In this document: positions 1 through 6,900 of the stretch, piece by piece
Numbering within the stretch: position 1 is the first letter of the stretch
Layout of the letters: the number at the start of each line of letters is the position of its first letter
Translations under genes and position numbers: made by a program
The notes under the pieces: model-generated
Database searches by the model: none
The model's input: the letters and a program-made list of their open reading frames with translations, nothing else
Told to the model about the DNA's origin: nothing
NCBI GenBank assembly: GCA_022777455.1
Contig: JALFGI010000105.1
Coordinates: forward strand, 1-12,395
DNA length: 12,395 bases
Reading direction: 5' to 3'
Source: Clostridiales bacterium
Lineage (GTDB): Bacteria > Bacillota_A > Clostridia > Oscillospirales > Oscillospiraceae

Positions 1-225
1 GTAACGCTTACCGAGCCTATGGGCATGGACAGCGCCCAGGTGACGGCGGGGGGAATCCTTACCCGGGAATTTGACGAAAGGACAATGGAAAGCCGCCTGG
101 TGCCCGGGCTCTATGCCTGCGGCGAGGTGCTGGACGTGGACGGCGACTGTGGCGGCTACAATCTGCAATGGGCCTGGAGCTCCGGCCGTCTGGCGGGACT
201 CAGTGCCGGAAAGGAGCAAGCATGA
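1..225 (+). CDS. NAD(P)/FAD-dependent oxidoreductase, HI0933/BaiN family (3' end only)
   Basis: The 5' end lies outside the window; the frame is open from base 1 to a TGA at 223-225, giving 74 C-terminal residues. The visible part carries the family's C-terminal FAD-contacting block: VTAGGI, then TMESRLVPGLYACGEVLDVD, then CGGYNLQWAWSSG. The GLYACGEVLDVDG...GGYN pattern is typical of the HI0933 flavoprotein family (YhiN and the bile-acid enzyme BaiN belong to it). Members are cytoplasmic flavin oxidoreductases, most with unknown substrates. The stop codon overlaps the start of the next gene (ATGA, 222-225), so the two are co-transcribed and probably translationally coupled. The family call is firm; the physiological reaction cannot be given. 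Confidence 0.9.
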   Translation, partial: VTLTEPMGMDSAQVTAGGILTREFDERTMESRLVPGLYACGEVLDVDGDCGGYNLQWAWSSGRLAGLSAGKEQA

Positions 226-1796
226 TCAGACTGCGGGACATTCCCATGCCTCCGGAGCACAGCGCCAGCCAGCTCCAATTTGAAGCTGCAAAACTGCTGC
301 GTCTTTCTCCTTCCAAAATTCGGGAGCTGAAAATTGTAAGGCGCAGCGTGGATGCCCGGAAAAAGCCGGAGGTGAAAATCATCTACACTCTGGACGTGAC
401 GGTGGAGGGGAACGAAGGGAAGATCCTCAGGCACGCCGCCTGCAAGCGGGCGGCTCCGGCTCCCGTGTCCTTCTATCGTCCCCCCAAGCCCCGTCCGGCT
501 CCGGCAAAGCGCCCGGTGGTGATTGGCTTCGGCCCTGCGGGAATGTTTGCTGCCCTGATTCTGGCCCTGGCGGGGCAGAAGCCCCTGGTGCTGGAGCGTG
601 GAGAGGACGCCCAATCCCGGCATGAGAAGGTGGAACGATTTTTCTCCGGCGGCCCTCTGGACCCGGGAAGCAACGTCCAGTTCGGCGAGGGCGGCGCAGG
701 CACCTTCTCCGACGGCAAGCTGAACACCGGCGTGAATAATCCGAGAATCGGCTGGATTCTGGAGCAGTTCGTTGCTGCCGGTGCCCGGGAGGACATTCTC
801 TACGATGCCAAACCCCATGTGGGCACGGATGTGCTGCTGAACGTGGTGCAGAATCTGCGCAGGCGGATCATCGAACTGGGGGGCGAGGTGCGCTTCCGTA
901 CCCAGGTCACCGGCCTGGAACAGGAGGGCGGAAAGCTCCGGGCGGTGATCACCCACACCGGAGAGCGGATCGAATGCGAAAAAGCGGTGCTGGCCATCGG
1001 CCACAGTGCCAGAGATACCTTTATCATGCTGGAGCAGGAACGAATTCCCATGGAGCCCAAGCCCTTTTCCATGGGTGTGCGTATCGAGCACCTTCAGGAG
1101 AATGTGAACCGGGCCCAGTACGGCGGTGACAATCCCGCCCTGCCCCCGGCGGATTACAAGCTGGTGAAGCATCTGCCGGATCACACGGTGTATACTTTCT
1201 GCATGTGCCCCGGCGGCTATGTGGTAGCCGCTGCCTCGGAGGAGGAGAGACTGGTCACCAACGGCATGAGCTGCGCCGACCGGGCAGGGGAGAATGCCAA
1301 CGCGGCGCTGCTTGTTACCCTGAACCCGGAAATCTTCCCCTATCCCGGCAGCCTGGGCGGCATGTACTGGCAGCGGGAGATCGAGGAGCGGGCCTACCGC
1401 CTCAGCGGAAGCTACCGCGCCCCCGCCCAGCGCATTGGGGACTTTCTGGCCGGAAAGCCCAGCACCGGTGCCGGGAAGGTGCAGCCTACCTACCGCCCCG
1501 GAGTCACCTGGTGTGATCTGCATCAGGTACTGCCGGAGGTGATCACCGGTGCCCTGGAGCAGGCCATTCCGGCGCTGGATGGGAATCTGGCCGGATTTGC
1601 CGACCCCGACGGCGTGCTCACCGCACCGGAGACCAGAAGCTCTTCCCCGGTGCGCATCCTCCGGGATGAAAGCCGCCAGAGCACCCTGGTGGGACTGTAT
1701 CCCACCGGGGAGGGCGCGGGCTACGCCGGGGGCATCATGTCCGCCGCCATCGACGGGATCCTCACCGCCGAGGCCATTCTGGGGGAGCCACTCTGA
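222..1796 (+). CDS. FAD-dependent dehydrogenase, COG2509 type
   Basis: A 524-residue cytoplasmic flavoprotein. The ATG at 222 is chosen because AGGAG lies at 212-216, five bases upstream, and it overlaps the preceding stop. The frame stays open back to 168 without a better start. Residues 1 to about 80 form a small basic N-terminal domain. The dinucleotide-binding GFGPAG motif is at 102-107, followed by a strand ending in LVLERG. NVQFGEGGAGTFSDGKLNTG, FCMCPGG (C327 and C329) and the C-terminal YPTGEGAGYAGG (493-504) are the conserved blocks I associate with the uncharacterised COG2509 dehydrogenases. Length is normal for the family. It pairs with another flavoprotein directly upstream, so the two may share a pathway or redox partner (inference). 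Substrate unknown. No terminator with a T-run follows. Confidence 0.88.
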   Translation: MIRLRDIPMPPEHSASQLQFEAAKLLRLSPSKIRELKIVRRSVDARKKPEVKIIYTLDVTVEGNEGKILRHAACKRAAPAPVSFYRPPKPRPAPAKRPVVIGFGPAGMFAALILALAGQKPLVLERGEDAQSRHEKVERFFSGGPLDPGSNVQFGEGGAGTFSDGKLNTGVNNPRIGWILEQFVAAGAREDILYDAKPHVGTDVLLNVVQNLRRRIIELGGEVRFRTQVTGLEQEGGKLRAVITHTGERIECEKAVLAIGHSARDTFIMLEQERIPMEPKPFSMGVRIEHLQENVNRAQYGGDNPALPPADYKLVKHLPDHTVYTFCMCPGGYVVAAASEEERLVTNGMSCADRAGENANAALLVTLNPEIFPYPGSLGGMYWQREIEERAYRLSGSYRAPAQRIGDFLAGKPSTGAGKVQPTYRPGVTWCDLHQVLPEVITGALEQAIPALDGNLAGFADPDGVLTAPETRSSSPVRILRDESRQSTLVGLYPTGEGAGYAGGIMSAAIDGILTAEAILGEPL

Positions 1797-1810
1797 AAGA
1801 GGCTGCATTT

Positions 1811-1852
1811 TCCGGCAATGTTGTGCGTGGACGGAGGATTGTCCGCGCCGGA
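1811..1852 (+). other. Hairpin after the flavoprotein gene
   Basis: An outer TCCGGC/GCCGGA stem (1811-1816 with 1847-1852) encloses an inner stem of 1827-1832 with 1841-1846 around the loop at 1833-1840. No T-run follows, so it is not a standard intrinsic terminator. It may protect the 3' end of the mRNA or may be chance structure in GC-rich DNA. The rest of 1853-2000 is AT-rich and I see no gene in it. It does hold a TATTTC/GAAATA inverted repeat (1923-1928 with 1937-1942) upstream of the promoter, which is a possible regulator site but has no further support. Confidence 0.35.
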
Positions 1853-2000
1853 CGGAGATAAAAGCGAAAGAAAATGCAATACAGCCGTATATTATCCAAA
1901 AACAGAAAAACGACTTGGTGAATATTTCCAATTTCTGAAATAAAAAAACCGATAATCTTGGGTTATATTGCCAAAAACGTTTTCGCGCGACTGTTTTTTC

Positions 2001-2029
2001 TTGAAATCGTGGACATTTGATGCTACAAT
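2001..2029 (+). promoter_or_regulatory. Sigma-A promoter of the ABC importer operon
   Basis: TTGAAA (2001-2006), a 17-base spacer, then TACAAT (2024-2029) with an extended -10 TGC directly before it. Transcription should start near 2036, giving a leader of about 60 bases. The leader holds a small hairpin (GAAAGAC 2047-2053 with GTCTTTT 2058-2064) and the ribosome site. The DNA upstream is AT-rich, which would suit a strong promoter. Read directly from sequence; not tested. Confidence 0.8.
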
Positions 2030-2082
2030 GTGGACAGTTCTTATGGGAAAGACTTTCGTCTTTTGGAAAAGGACAGAATTGT

Positions 2083-2090
2083 AAGGAGGA
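2083..2090 (+). promoter_or_regulatory. Ribosome binding site of the binding-protein gene
   Basis: AAGGAGGA sits six bases before the ATG at 2097. It is a near-perfect match to the 16S rRNA tail, in keeping with high expression of a solute-binding protein. Confidence 0.85.
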
Positions 2091-2096
2091 ATATCC

Positions 2097-3236
2097 ATGA
2101 AAAAGATCGTTTCTTTGCTGCTGGCGCTTGTCATGCTGGTTGGCGTGTTCGCTGTTGCTGCTGCCGCCGAAGCCAATGACAACTGGAAGGTTGCCATCCT
2201 CACCGGCACCGTTTCTCAGGGCGAGGAAGAATTCCGCGCTGCCGAGAAGGCCGTTGCCACCTGGGGTGCTGAGCACATCATCACCGACACCTATCCCGAC
2301 AACTTCATGTCCGAGATGGAGACCACTGTTTCCAAGCTGGTTGCTTTCGCTTCCGACCCCGATGTGAAGGCCATTGTGATGTGCCAGGCTGTTCCCGGTG
2401 CTAAGGCGGCCTTCGACAAGATCCGTGAGATGGGCCGTGACGACATTCTGCTGATCGCCGGCACCCCCCAGGAAGACCCCGCTGTTATCTCCGCTGCTGC
2501 CGACGTGGTGATGTACGCCGACGAGGCCAAGCAGGGCGATACCATCATGGAAACCTGCGCCAACTGGGGCGTGGATGTGCTCATCCACTACTCCTTCCCC
2601 CGTCACATGGCAATGGAGCTGATCGTTGCCCGTCACGAGCTGCTGCAGGCCAACTGCGATGCTCTGGGCATCGAGCTGGTTGACGTGACCGCTCCCGACC
2701 CCACCGCTGAGGCCGGCCTGTCCGCTTCCCAGCAGTTCATCCTGGAGGATGTCCCCCAGCAGATGGCCAAGTACGAGGGCAAGAAGGTTGCCTTCTTCAC
2801 CACCAACTGCGGCATGCAGCCCTCCCTGCAGGAAGCTGTCCTGAAGGAGCCCAATGCTTACTATCCCCAGCCCTGCTGCCCCAGCCCCTACCACGCATTC
2901 CCTGCCACCCTGGGTCTGGAACTGGAAATCGGCGGTGACGACGAGGATGCTCTGAAGCAGATCGCTGCCAAGCTGGCTGAGCATGATGCTGTCGGCCGTT
3001 TCTCCACCTGGCCCCATCCCGTGGCTATGACCATCATCGAGATCGGTGTGGAGTACGCCAAGGCTTACATCGATGGCGAGGTCACCGTGAAGAACGATGG
3101 TGAGAAGCTGTCCGCCATGCTGCAGGAGAAGGTTCCCGGCGCAAAGGTTGCCACCTATGTGGATGCCGAGGGCAATGAGTTCGACAACTACTATACCATC
3201 CTGCTGGCTCCTGTTGACTTCAACGACTATCTGTAA
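2097..3236 (+). CDS. DUF3798-type ABC transporter substrate-binding protein
   Basis: A 379-residue secreted protein that should capture a small solute outside the membrane and deliver it to the permeases encoded downstream. Residues 1-24 are a signal peptide: two lysines, a leucine-rich core, then VAAAA as a signal peptidase I site. There is no lipobox cysteine, unusual for a binding protein in a Gram-positive. The mature part reads as alternating strands and helices of a periplasmic-binding-protein fold: WKVAILTGTVSQGEEEF near the N-terminus, VKAIVMCQAVPGAKAAF, DDILLIAGTPQEDP, then KKVAFFTTNCGMQ. I recognise this pattern as DUF3798 (PF12683); no ligand is known to me. A CC pair occurs at 260-261 (PQPCCPSPYHAF). 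Codon choice is strongly biased, suggesting heavy expression. It could act as a sensor, but the transporter genes next door favour transport. Confidence 0.85.
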   Translation: MKKIVSLLLALVMLVGVFAVAAAAEANDNWKVAILTGTVSQGEEEFRAAEKAVATWGAEHIITDTYPDNFMSEMETTVSKLVAFASDPDVKAIVMCQAVPGAKAAFDKIREMGRDDILLIAGTPQEDPAVISAAADVVMYADEAKQGDTIMETCANWGVDVLIHYSFPRHMAMELIVARHELLQANCDALGIELVDVTAPDPTAEAGLSASQQFILEDVPQQMAKYEGKKVAFFTTNCGMQPSLQEAVLKEPNAYYPQPCCPSPYHAFPATLGLELEIGGDDEDALKQIAAKLAEHDAVGRFSTWPHPVAMTIIEIGVEYAKAYIDGEVTVKNDGEKLSAMLQEKVPGAKVATYVDAEGNEFDNYYTILLAPVDFNDYL

Positions 3237-3260
3237 TTCATCCCATATTCCAGCAATTCA

Positions 3261-3297
3261 GGGCCTGCCCGTCTGGTACGGGCGGGCCCCAAGTTTT
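3261..3297 (+). terminator. Hairpin with weak T-tract between binding-protein and ATPase genes
   Basis: GGGCCTGCCCGT (3261-3272) pairs with ACGGGCGGGCCC (3278-3289) over 12 bp, with one G-U pair and a five-base loop. Only a short TTTT (3294-3297) follows, after CCAAG. It looks like a partial terminator or a 3'-end stabiliser, leaving more mRNA for the binding protein than for the ATPase and permeases. That role is known for hairpins in this position of ABC operons; here it is inferred. Confidence 0.65.
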
Positions 3298-3305
3298 CTG
3301 ATACC

Positions 3306-3348
3306 CCATGAAAGCTGCCGGCTGTTCTGCTTGCGGCATCTTTCATGG
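3306..3348 (+). other. Second long hairpin in the leader of the ATPase gene
   Basis: CCATGAAAGCTGCCG (3306-3320) pairs with CGGCATCTTTCATGG (3334-3348), giving 15 bp with a single C-T mismatch and a 13-base loop. No T-run follows, so it should not terminate transcription. It lies about 70 bases before the ribosome site of the ATPase gene and could be an mRNA-processing or stability element. The pairing is seen directly; the function is unknown. Confidence 0.55.
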
Positions 3349-3416
3349 AATATCAGCGCAGCAGCCTGTGCCTCGTTCATAAAACGTTTCACAAGCTGCC
3401 GCCATCTGTCAGATAT

Positions 3417-3424
3417 AAAGGAGG
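3417..3424 (+). promoter_or_regulatory. Ribosome binding site that fixes the ATPase start
   Basis: AAAGGAGG ends ten bases before the ATG at 3435. The in-frame ATG at 3345 has no such site and lies in the arm of the second hairpin, so 3435 is preferred. Confidence 0.8.
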
Positions 3425-3434
3425 AACGCAGAGA

Positions 3435-5051
3435 ATGCAAAACGAATACGTTTTGGAGATGAAGCATATCACCAAACGCTATGGCAGCAACACCGTTTTG
3501 AGTGATGTTTCACTATCTGTGAAAAAAGGTGAGATCCATGCGCTTCTGGGTGAAAACGGCGCGGGCAAATCCACACTCATGAACACACTGTTTGGTATGC
3601 CCGTCATCCACAGCACCGGCGGCTTTGAAGGCGAGGTGTTTTTGAACGGGGAAAAGGTGAACATCGGCTCCCCCCAGGATGCCATGAACATGGGCATCGG
3701 CATGGTGCATCAGGAGTTCATGCTGCTGCCCGGCTTTACCATCGCCGAGAACATCAAGCTGAACCGGGAAATTACCCATTCCAACCTGGCCAGCCGGATT
3801 TTTGGCAGCTCCCTGGAAACCCTGGATATGGATGCCATGTCCACCGATGCCCGGAAGGCCCTGGACAGCGTGGGCATGGGCATCGATGAATACACCAAGG
3901 TTCAGGGCCTGCCGGTGGGCTACATGCAGTTTGTGGAAATTGCCCGGGAAATTGACAAGACCGGCGTTAAGCTGCTGGTGTTCGACGAGCCCACTGCCGT
4001 GCTGACCGAGTCCGAGGCTGCCCAGCTGGTGAACGTGATGAAGAAAATTGCCGAAAGCGGAATTGCCATCATTTTTATTACCCACCGCCTGGAGGAGGTT
4101 ATGGCAGCCTCTCAGAGCATTACCATCCTGCGGGACGGAAAACTGGCTGCCACCCGGCAGGTGAAGGACACCTCCATTGTGGAGCTGGCGGAACTGATGA
4201 TTGGCCGCAAGGGCGAATCCGTGGTGGATGCCCAGCCCCGGGAGAAAACCAGCCAGAAGGTTGCCCTGCACCTGGGGGACCTGAAGGTGGAAATGCCCGG
4301 CGAAGTGGTGCGGGGCGTGGATCTGGATGTGTATGAAGGGGAGATTTTCGGCATCGGCGGCTTGGCCGGTCAGGGCAAGCTGGGCATTCCCAACGGTGTG
4401 ATGGGCCTGTACCCGGCCAGCGGCACGGTGGAGCTGTTCGGCCAGACACTGAAAACCGGCGATACCACCTCCGCCCTAAATGCCGGAATTGCCATGGTGT
4501 CCGAGGACCGGAAAGGTGTGGGCCTGCTGCTGGATCAGTCCATCGAGGATAACATCGTTTTTAACGCCATGCAGGTTCATGGCGGCTTTCTGAAAAAGCT
4601 GGGCCCTGTTACCCTGAAGGATACCAAAGCCATCCGTGCCAATGCGGAGGAAATGATTCAGGAGCTGGATATTCGCTGCTTCAGTCCCACCCAGGCGGCG
4701 GGAACCCTGTCCGGCGGCAACCAGCAGAAGGTGTGCATTGCCCGGGCGCTGTGCATGAATCCCAAGTTCTTGTTTGTCTCTGAGCCAACCCGGGGCATTG
4801 ACATCGGTGCAAAGAAGCTGGTGCTGGAAACCCTGGTCAAGCTGAATCGGGAGAAGGGAATGACCGTCGTGATTGTCTCCTCCGAACTGCAGGAGCTTCG
4901 GAGCATCTCCGACCGGATTGCCATCGTCTCCGAGGGAAAGCTGGTGGATATTCTCTCTCCCAATGCCAGCGATGCCGACTTCGGTCTAGCCATGTCCGGC
5001 ATCCGGCCCGATCAGCATAAGAAAGAAGGTAGCCGCAATGACGAAAAATAA
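3435..5051 (+). CDS. Sugar-type ABC importer ATP-binding protein, two fused ATPase domains
   Basis: A 538-residue cytoplasmic ATPase that should power uptake with the two permeases downstream. It has the two-domain layout of RbsA/MglA proteins. Domain 1: Walker A GENGAGKST (39-47), a degenerate signature LPVGYMQ (159-165), Walker B LLVFDEP (180-186), and FITHRLEEV as the H-loop. Domain 2: a Walker A region without the P-loop consensus (GGLAGQGKLG, 308-317), a good signature LSGGNQQ (425-431), and a Walker B reading FLFVSEP (445-451), with Ser449 where Asp is expected. Since each ATP site pairs Walker motifs of one domain with the signature of the other, the protein should have one canonical and one degenerate site. 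Length is slightly above RbsA. The 3' end overlaps the next gene by 14 nt. Substrate not deducible. Confidence 0.92.
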   Translation: MQNEYVLEMKHITKRYGSNTVLSDVSLSVKKGEIHALLGENGAGKSTLMNTLFGMPVIHSTGGFEGEVFLNGEKVNIGSPQDAMNMGIGMVHQEFMLLPGFTIAENIKLNREITHSNLASRIFGSSLETLDMDAMSTDARKALDSVGMGIDEYTKVQGLPVGYMQFVEIAREIDKTGVKLLVFDEPTAVLTESEAAQLVNVMKKIAESGIAIIFITHRLEEVMAASQSITILRDGKLAATRQVKDTSIVELAELMIGRKGESVVDAQPREKTSQKVALHLGDLKVEMPGEVVRGVDLDVYEGEIFGIGGLAGQGKLGIPNGVMGLYPASGTVELFGQTLKTGDTTSALNAGIAMVSEDRKGVGLLLDQSIEDNIVFNAMQVHGGFLKKLGPVTLKDTKAIRANAEEMIQELDIRCFSPTQAAGTLSGGNQQKVCIARALCMNPKFLFVSEPTRGIDIGAKKLVLETLVKLNREKGMTVVIVSSELQELRSISDRIAIVSEGKLVDILSPNASDADFGLAMSGIRPDQHKKEGSRNDEK

Positions 5052-6900
5052 GCTGAGAAGAGCCATCGCCGCTGCGCTTTGCTTGGCCTGCCTGGTGCTG
5101 GCGGTTATTGGCGGAATGAATCTGCCCAAAAAGAACAAGGATGGGGGTCAATCCATCCTGAACGACCTGCGGGCCAGATCGCTGATGAACGCGGCCGGTG
5201 ACGGCATCGTGGAAAGCTATGTGGCCCTGGCAAAGAAGCAGGCCCAGGCCGATGCCAAGGCGGCGGGCGGCGGAATGTCCGAAATCCGCACTGCCGTGGC
5301 GGAGGCGGAGGCGCGGGTCCGGGCGGAGTATGAAAATGCGGAATTCAGCCAGGGGGTGGAACCCTCCCAGGGCCTGAAGGAAGCCGTGTCTAAGTACAAC
5401 CGCCTGCTCACTGTCTTCGGTGAGCTGGAGGCCCAGGCCACCCAGGCCTACATCGATGCCCATTATGACGAGGCAAAGGCTGCCCTGGAGGCCCAGCGGG
5501 AGGAGCTGCTGGCTCAGGGAAAGGATGTCCCCGAAACCGAGAACATCCAGGTGGATATGAGCGGCTTTGAGCCCACCGCCGAAATGCTGGAGGCGGAGGA
5601 AGCTGCCCAGGCTGCCTATTCGGCTGTGGCCGCAGAGCTGCAGAAGCTGTATCCGGTGCTGGATGAATCCGCCCTGGGCTCCCTGCAGCAGACCATGGAA
5701 GCCATCGTCTACCAGTCCGGTGACACCTTCGATACCCAGTATGACCGGTATCTGAAACAGAGCGGTGCCTCTGTTGGCGCCTCCGCTTACATGATTCGCC
5801 ATGGGGACGATCTGATCTATGCTGGGCTTGCCCTGCTGTTCGTGGCTGCCATGGTGGCCTTCTATGAAATTCTGGTGGATAAGCTGGGCATCCCCCGGGT
5901 GGTCATCGGGGTGTTCTTCGTGCTGCTGTGCTTTATGTGCCTGTGGTATGATCTGTCCCTGCCCACCCTGCTGAGTAATTCCGTGGTTCGTATGGGCATG
6001 AACTCCATCATGGTTCTGGCTATGGTGCCCGGCATTCAGTGCGGCATCAGCCTGAACCTGGGTCTGCCCATCGGACTGGTGGCGGGCCTGATCGGCGGCC
6101 TGGTCACCATCGAGTGGGGCATTCCCGGCTGGTGGGGCTTCCTGTTTGCCATTGCCTTTGGCTGTGCCATTGCCGCCCTGTGCGGATACCTGTACGCCCA
6201 GCTGCTGAACCGGCTGAAGGGCGAGGAAATGTCCGTCACCACCTATGTGGGCTTTTCCATTGTTTCTCTGATGTGCATCGCCTGGCTGGTGTTGCCCTTC
6301 AACTCCCTCAAGCTGCGCTGGCCCCTGGGCACCGGATTGAGAAATACCATCGGTTTGGATAATACCAATTTCAAGCAGATCCTCAATAATTTCCTGTCCT
6401 TCAGCATTGGCGATTTCTTCGTCCCCACGGGACTGCTGCTGTTCATGGCCCTGTGCTGCTGGCTGGTGTGGCTGTTCTCCCGGAGTAAAACCGGCATCGC
6501 CATGCAGGCCGTGGGCAACAATCCCCGGTTTGCCCAGGCATCAGGCATCAATGTGGACAAAATGCGCATCATCGGAACCACCCTTTCCACGGTTCTGGGT
6601 GCGGTGGGCATTCTGGTGTACTCCCAGAGCTATGGCTTTATGCAGCTGTACACCGCGCCCCGGCAGATGGGCTTTGTGGCGGCATCCGCCATTCTGATTG
6701 GCGGCGCTTCCACCTCCCGGTGCAAAATCAGCCATGTGCTCATCGGCACCTTCCTGTTCCAGGGCGTGCTGACGCTGGGCATGCCCGTGGCCAATGTGCT
6801 GGTGCCCGGTTCCACCATTTCGGAAACCCTGCGTATTCTGATTTCCAACGGTATTATCCTGTATGCTCTGACCAAGTCCGGAGGTGATTCCCGTGCATGA
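5038..6900 (+). CDS. ABC importer permease (BPD_transp_2 type) with large N-terminal extracytoplasmic domain
   Basis: A 620-residue membrane subunit, about twice the usual length for this permease family. The ATG at 5038 lies within the end of the ATPase gene, with GAAGG at 5025-5029 as ribosome site. Residues 8-27 form one membrane helix. Residues 28 to about 255 are hydrophilic, rich in Ala, Glu and Gln, and look mostly helical (for example AEAEARVRAEYENAEF), placed by topology outside the membrane. From about 258 a run of hydrophobic helices makes up the transport core. It includes GINVDKMR (503-510) near the likely ATPase-coupling loop, then an ILIGGAS stretch. The core is only distantly like the second permease, so the two probably form a heterodimeric channel. 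It overlaps the next gene by 8 nt. The N-terminal domain is not one I recognise. Confidence 0.88.
   Translation: MTKNKLRRAIAAALCLACLVLAVIGGMNLPKKNKDGGQSILNDLRARSLMNAAGDGIVESYVALAKKQAQADAKAAGGGMSEIRTAVAEAEARVRAEYENAEFSQGVEPSQGLKEAVSKYNRLLTVFGELEAQATQAYIDAHYDEAKAALEAQREELLAQGKDVPETENIQVDMSGFEPTAEMLEAEEAAQAAYSAVAAELQKLYPVLDESALGSLQQTMEAIVYQSGDTFDTQYDRYLKQSGASVGASAYMIRHGDDLIYAGLALLFVAAMVAFYEILVDKLGIPRVVIGVFFVLLCFMCLWYDLSLPTLLSNSVVRMGMNSIMVLAMVPGIQCGISLNLGLPIGLVAGLIGGLVTIEWGIPGWWGFLFAIAFGCAIAALCGYLYAQLLNRLKGEEMSVTTYVGFSIVSLMCIAWLVLPFNSLKLRWPLGTGLRNTIGLDNTNFKQILNNFLSFSIGDFFVPTGLLLFMALCCWLVWLFSRSKTGIAMQAVGNNPRFAQASGINVDKMRIIGTTLSTVLGAVGILVYSQSYGFMQLYTAPRQMGFVAASAILIGGASTSRCKISHVLIGTFLFQGVLTLGMPVANVLVPGSTISETLRILISNGIILYALTKSGGDSRA
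6880..6888 (+). promoter_or_regulatory. Ribosome binding site that fixes the GTG start of the second permease
   Basis: GGAGGTGAT matches the 16S rRNA tail over its whole length and ends four bases before the GTG at 6893. The earlier in-frame GTG at 6884 lies inside this site and cannot be the start. Confidence 0.8.

Noticed and set aside
1811..1852. Hairpin after the flavoprotein gene as an intrinsic terminator
   Set aside because: There is no T-run after the stem; kept only as a structure.
156..3017. Very long open frame on the minus strand (about 950 codons) opposite the flavoprotein and binding-protein genes
   Set aside because: It spans two convincing plus-strand genes and their promoter, has low-complexity Gly/His/Leu-rich content and no recognisable domain. 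It is open because GC-rich codons leave few stops on the other strand.
3345..3434. Upstream ATG (3345) for the ATPase
   Set aside because: It lies in a hairpin arm without a ribosome site, and residues before MQNEY do not fit the ATPase family, which begins near the VLEMKHITKRYG strand.
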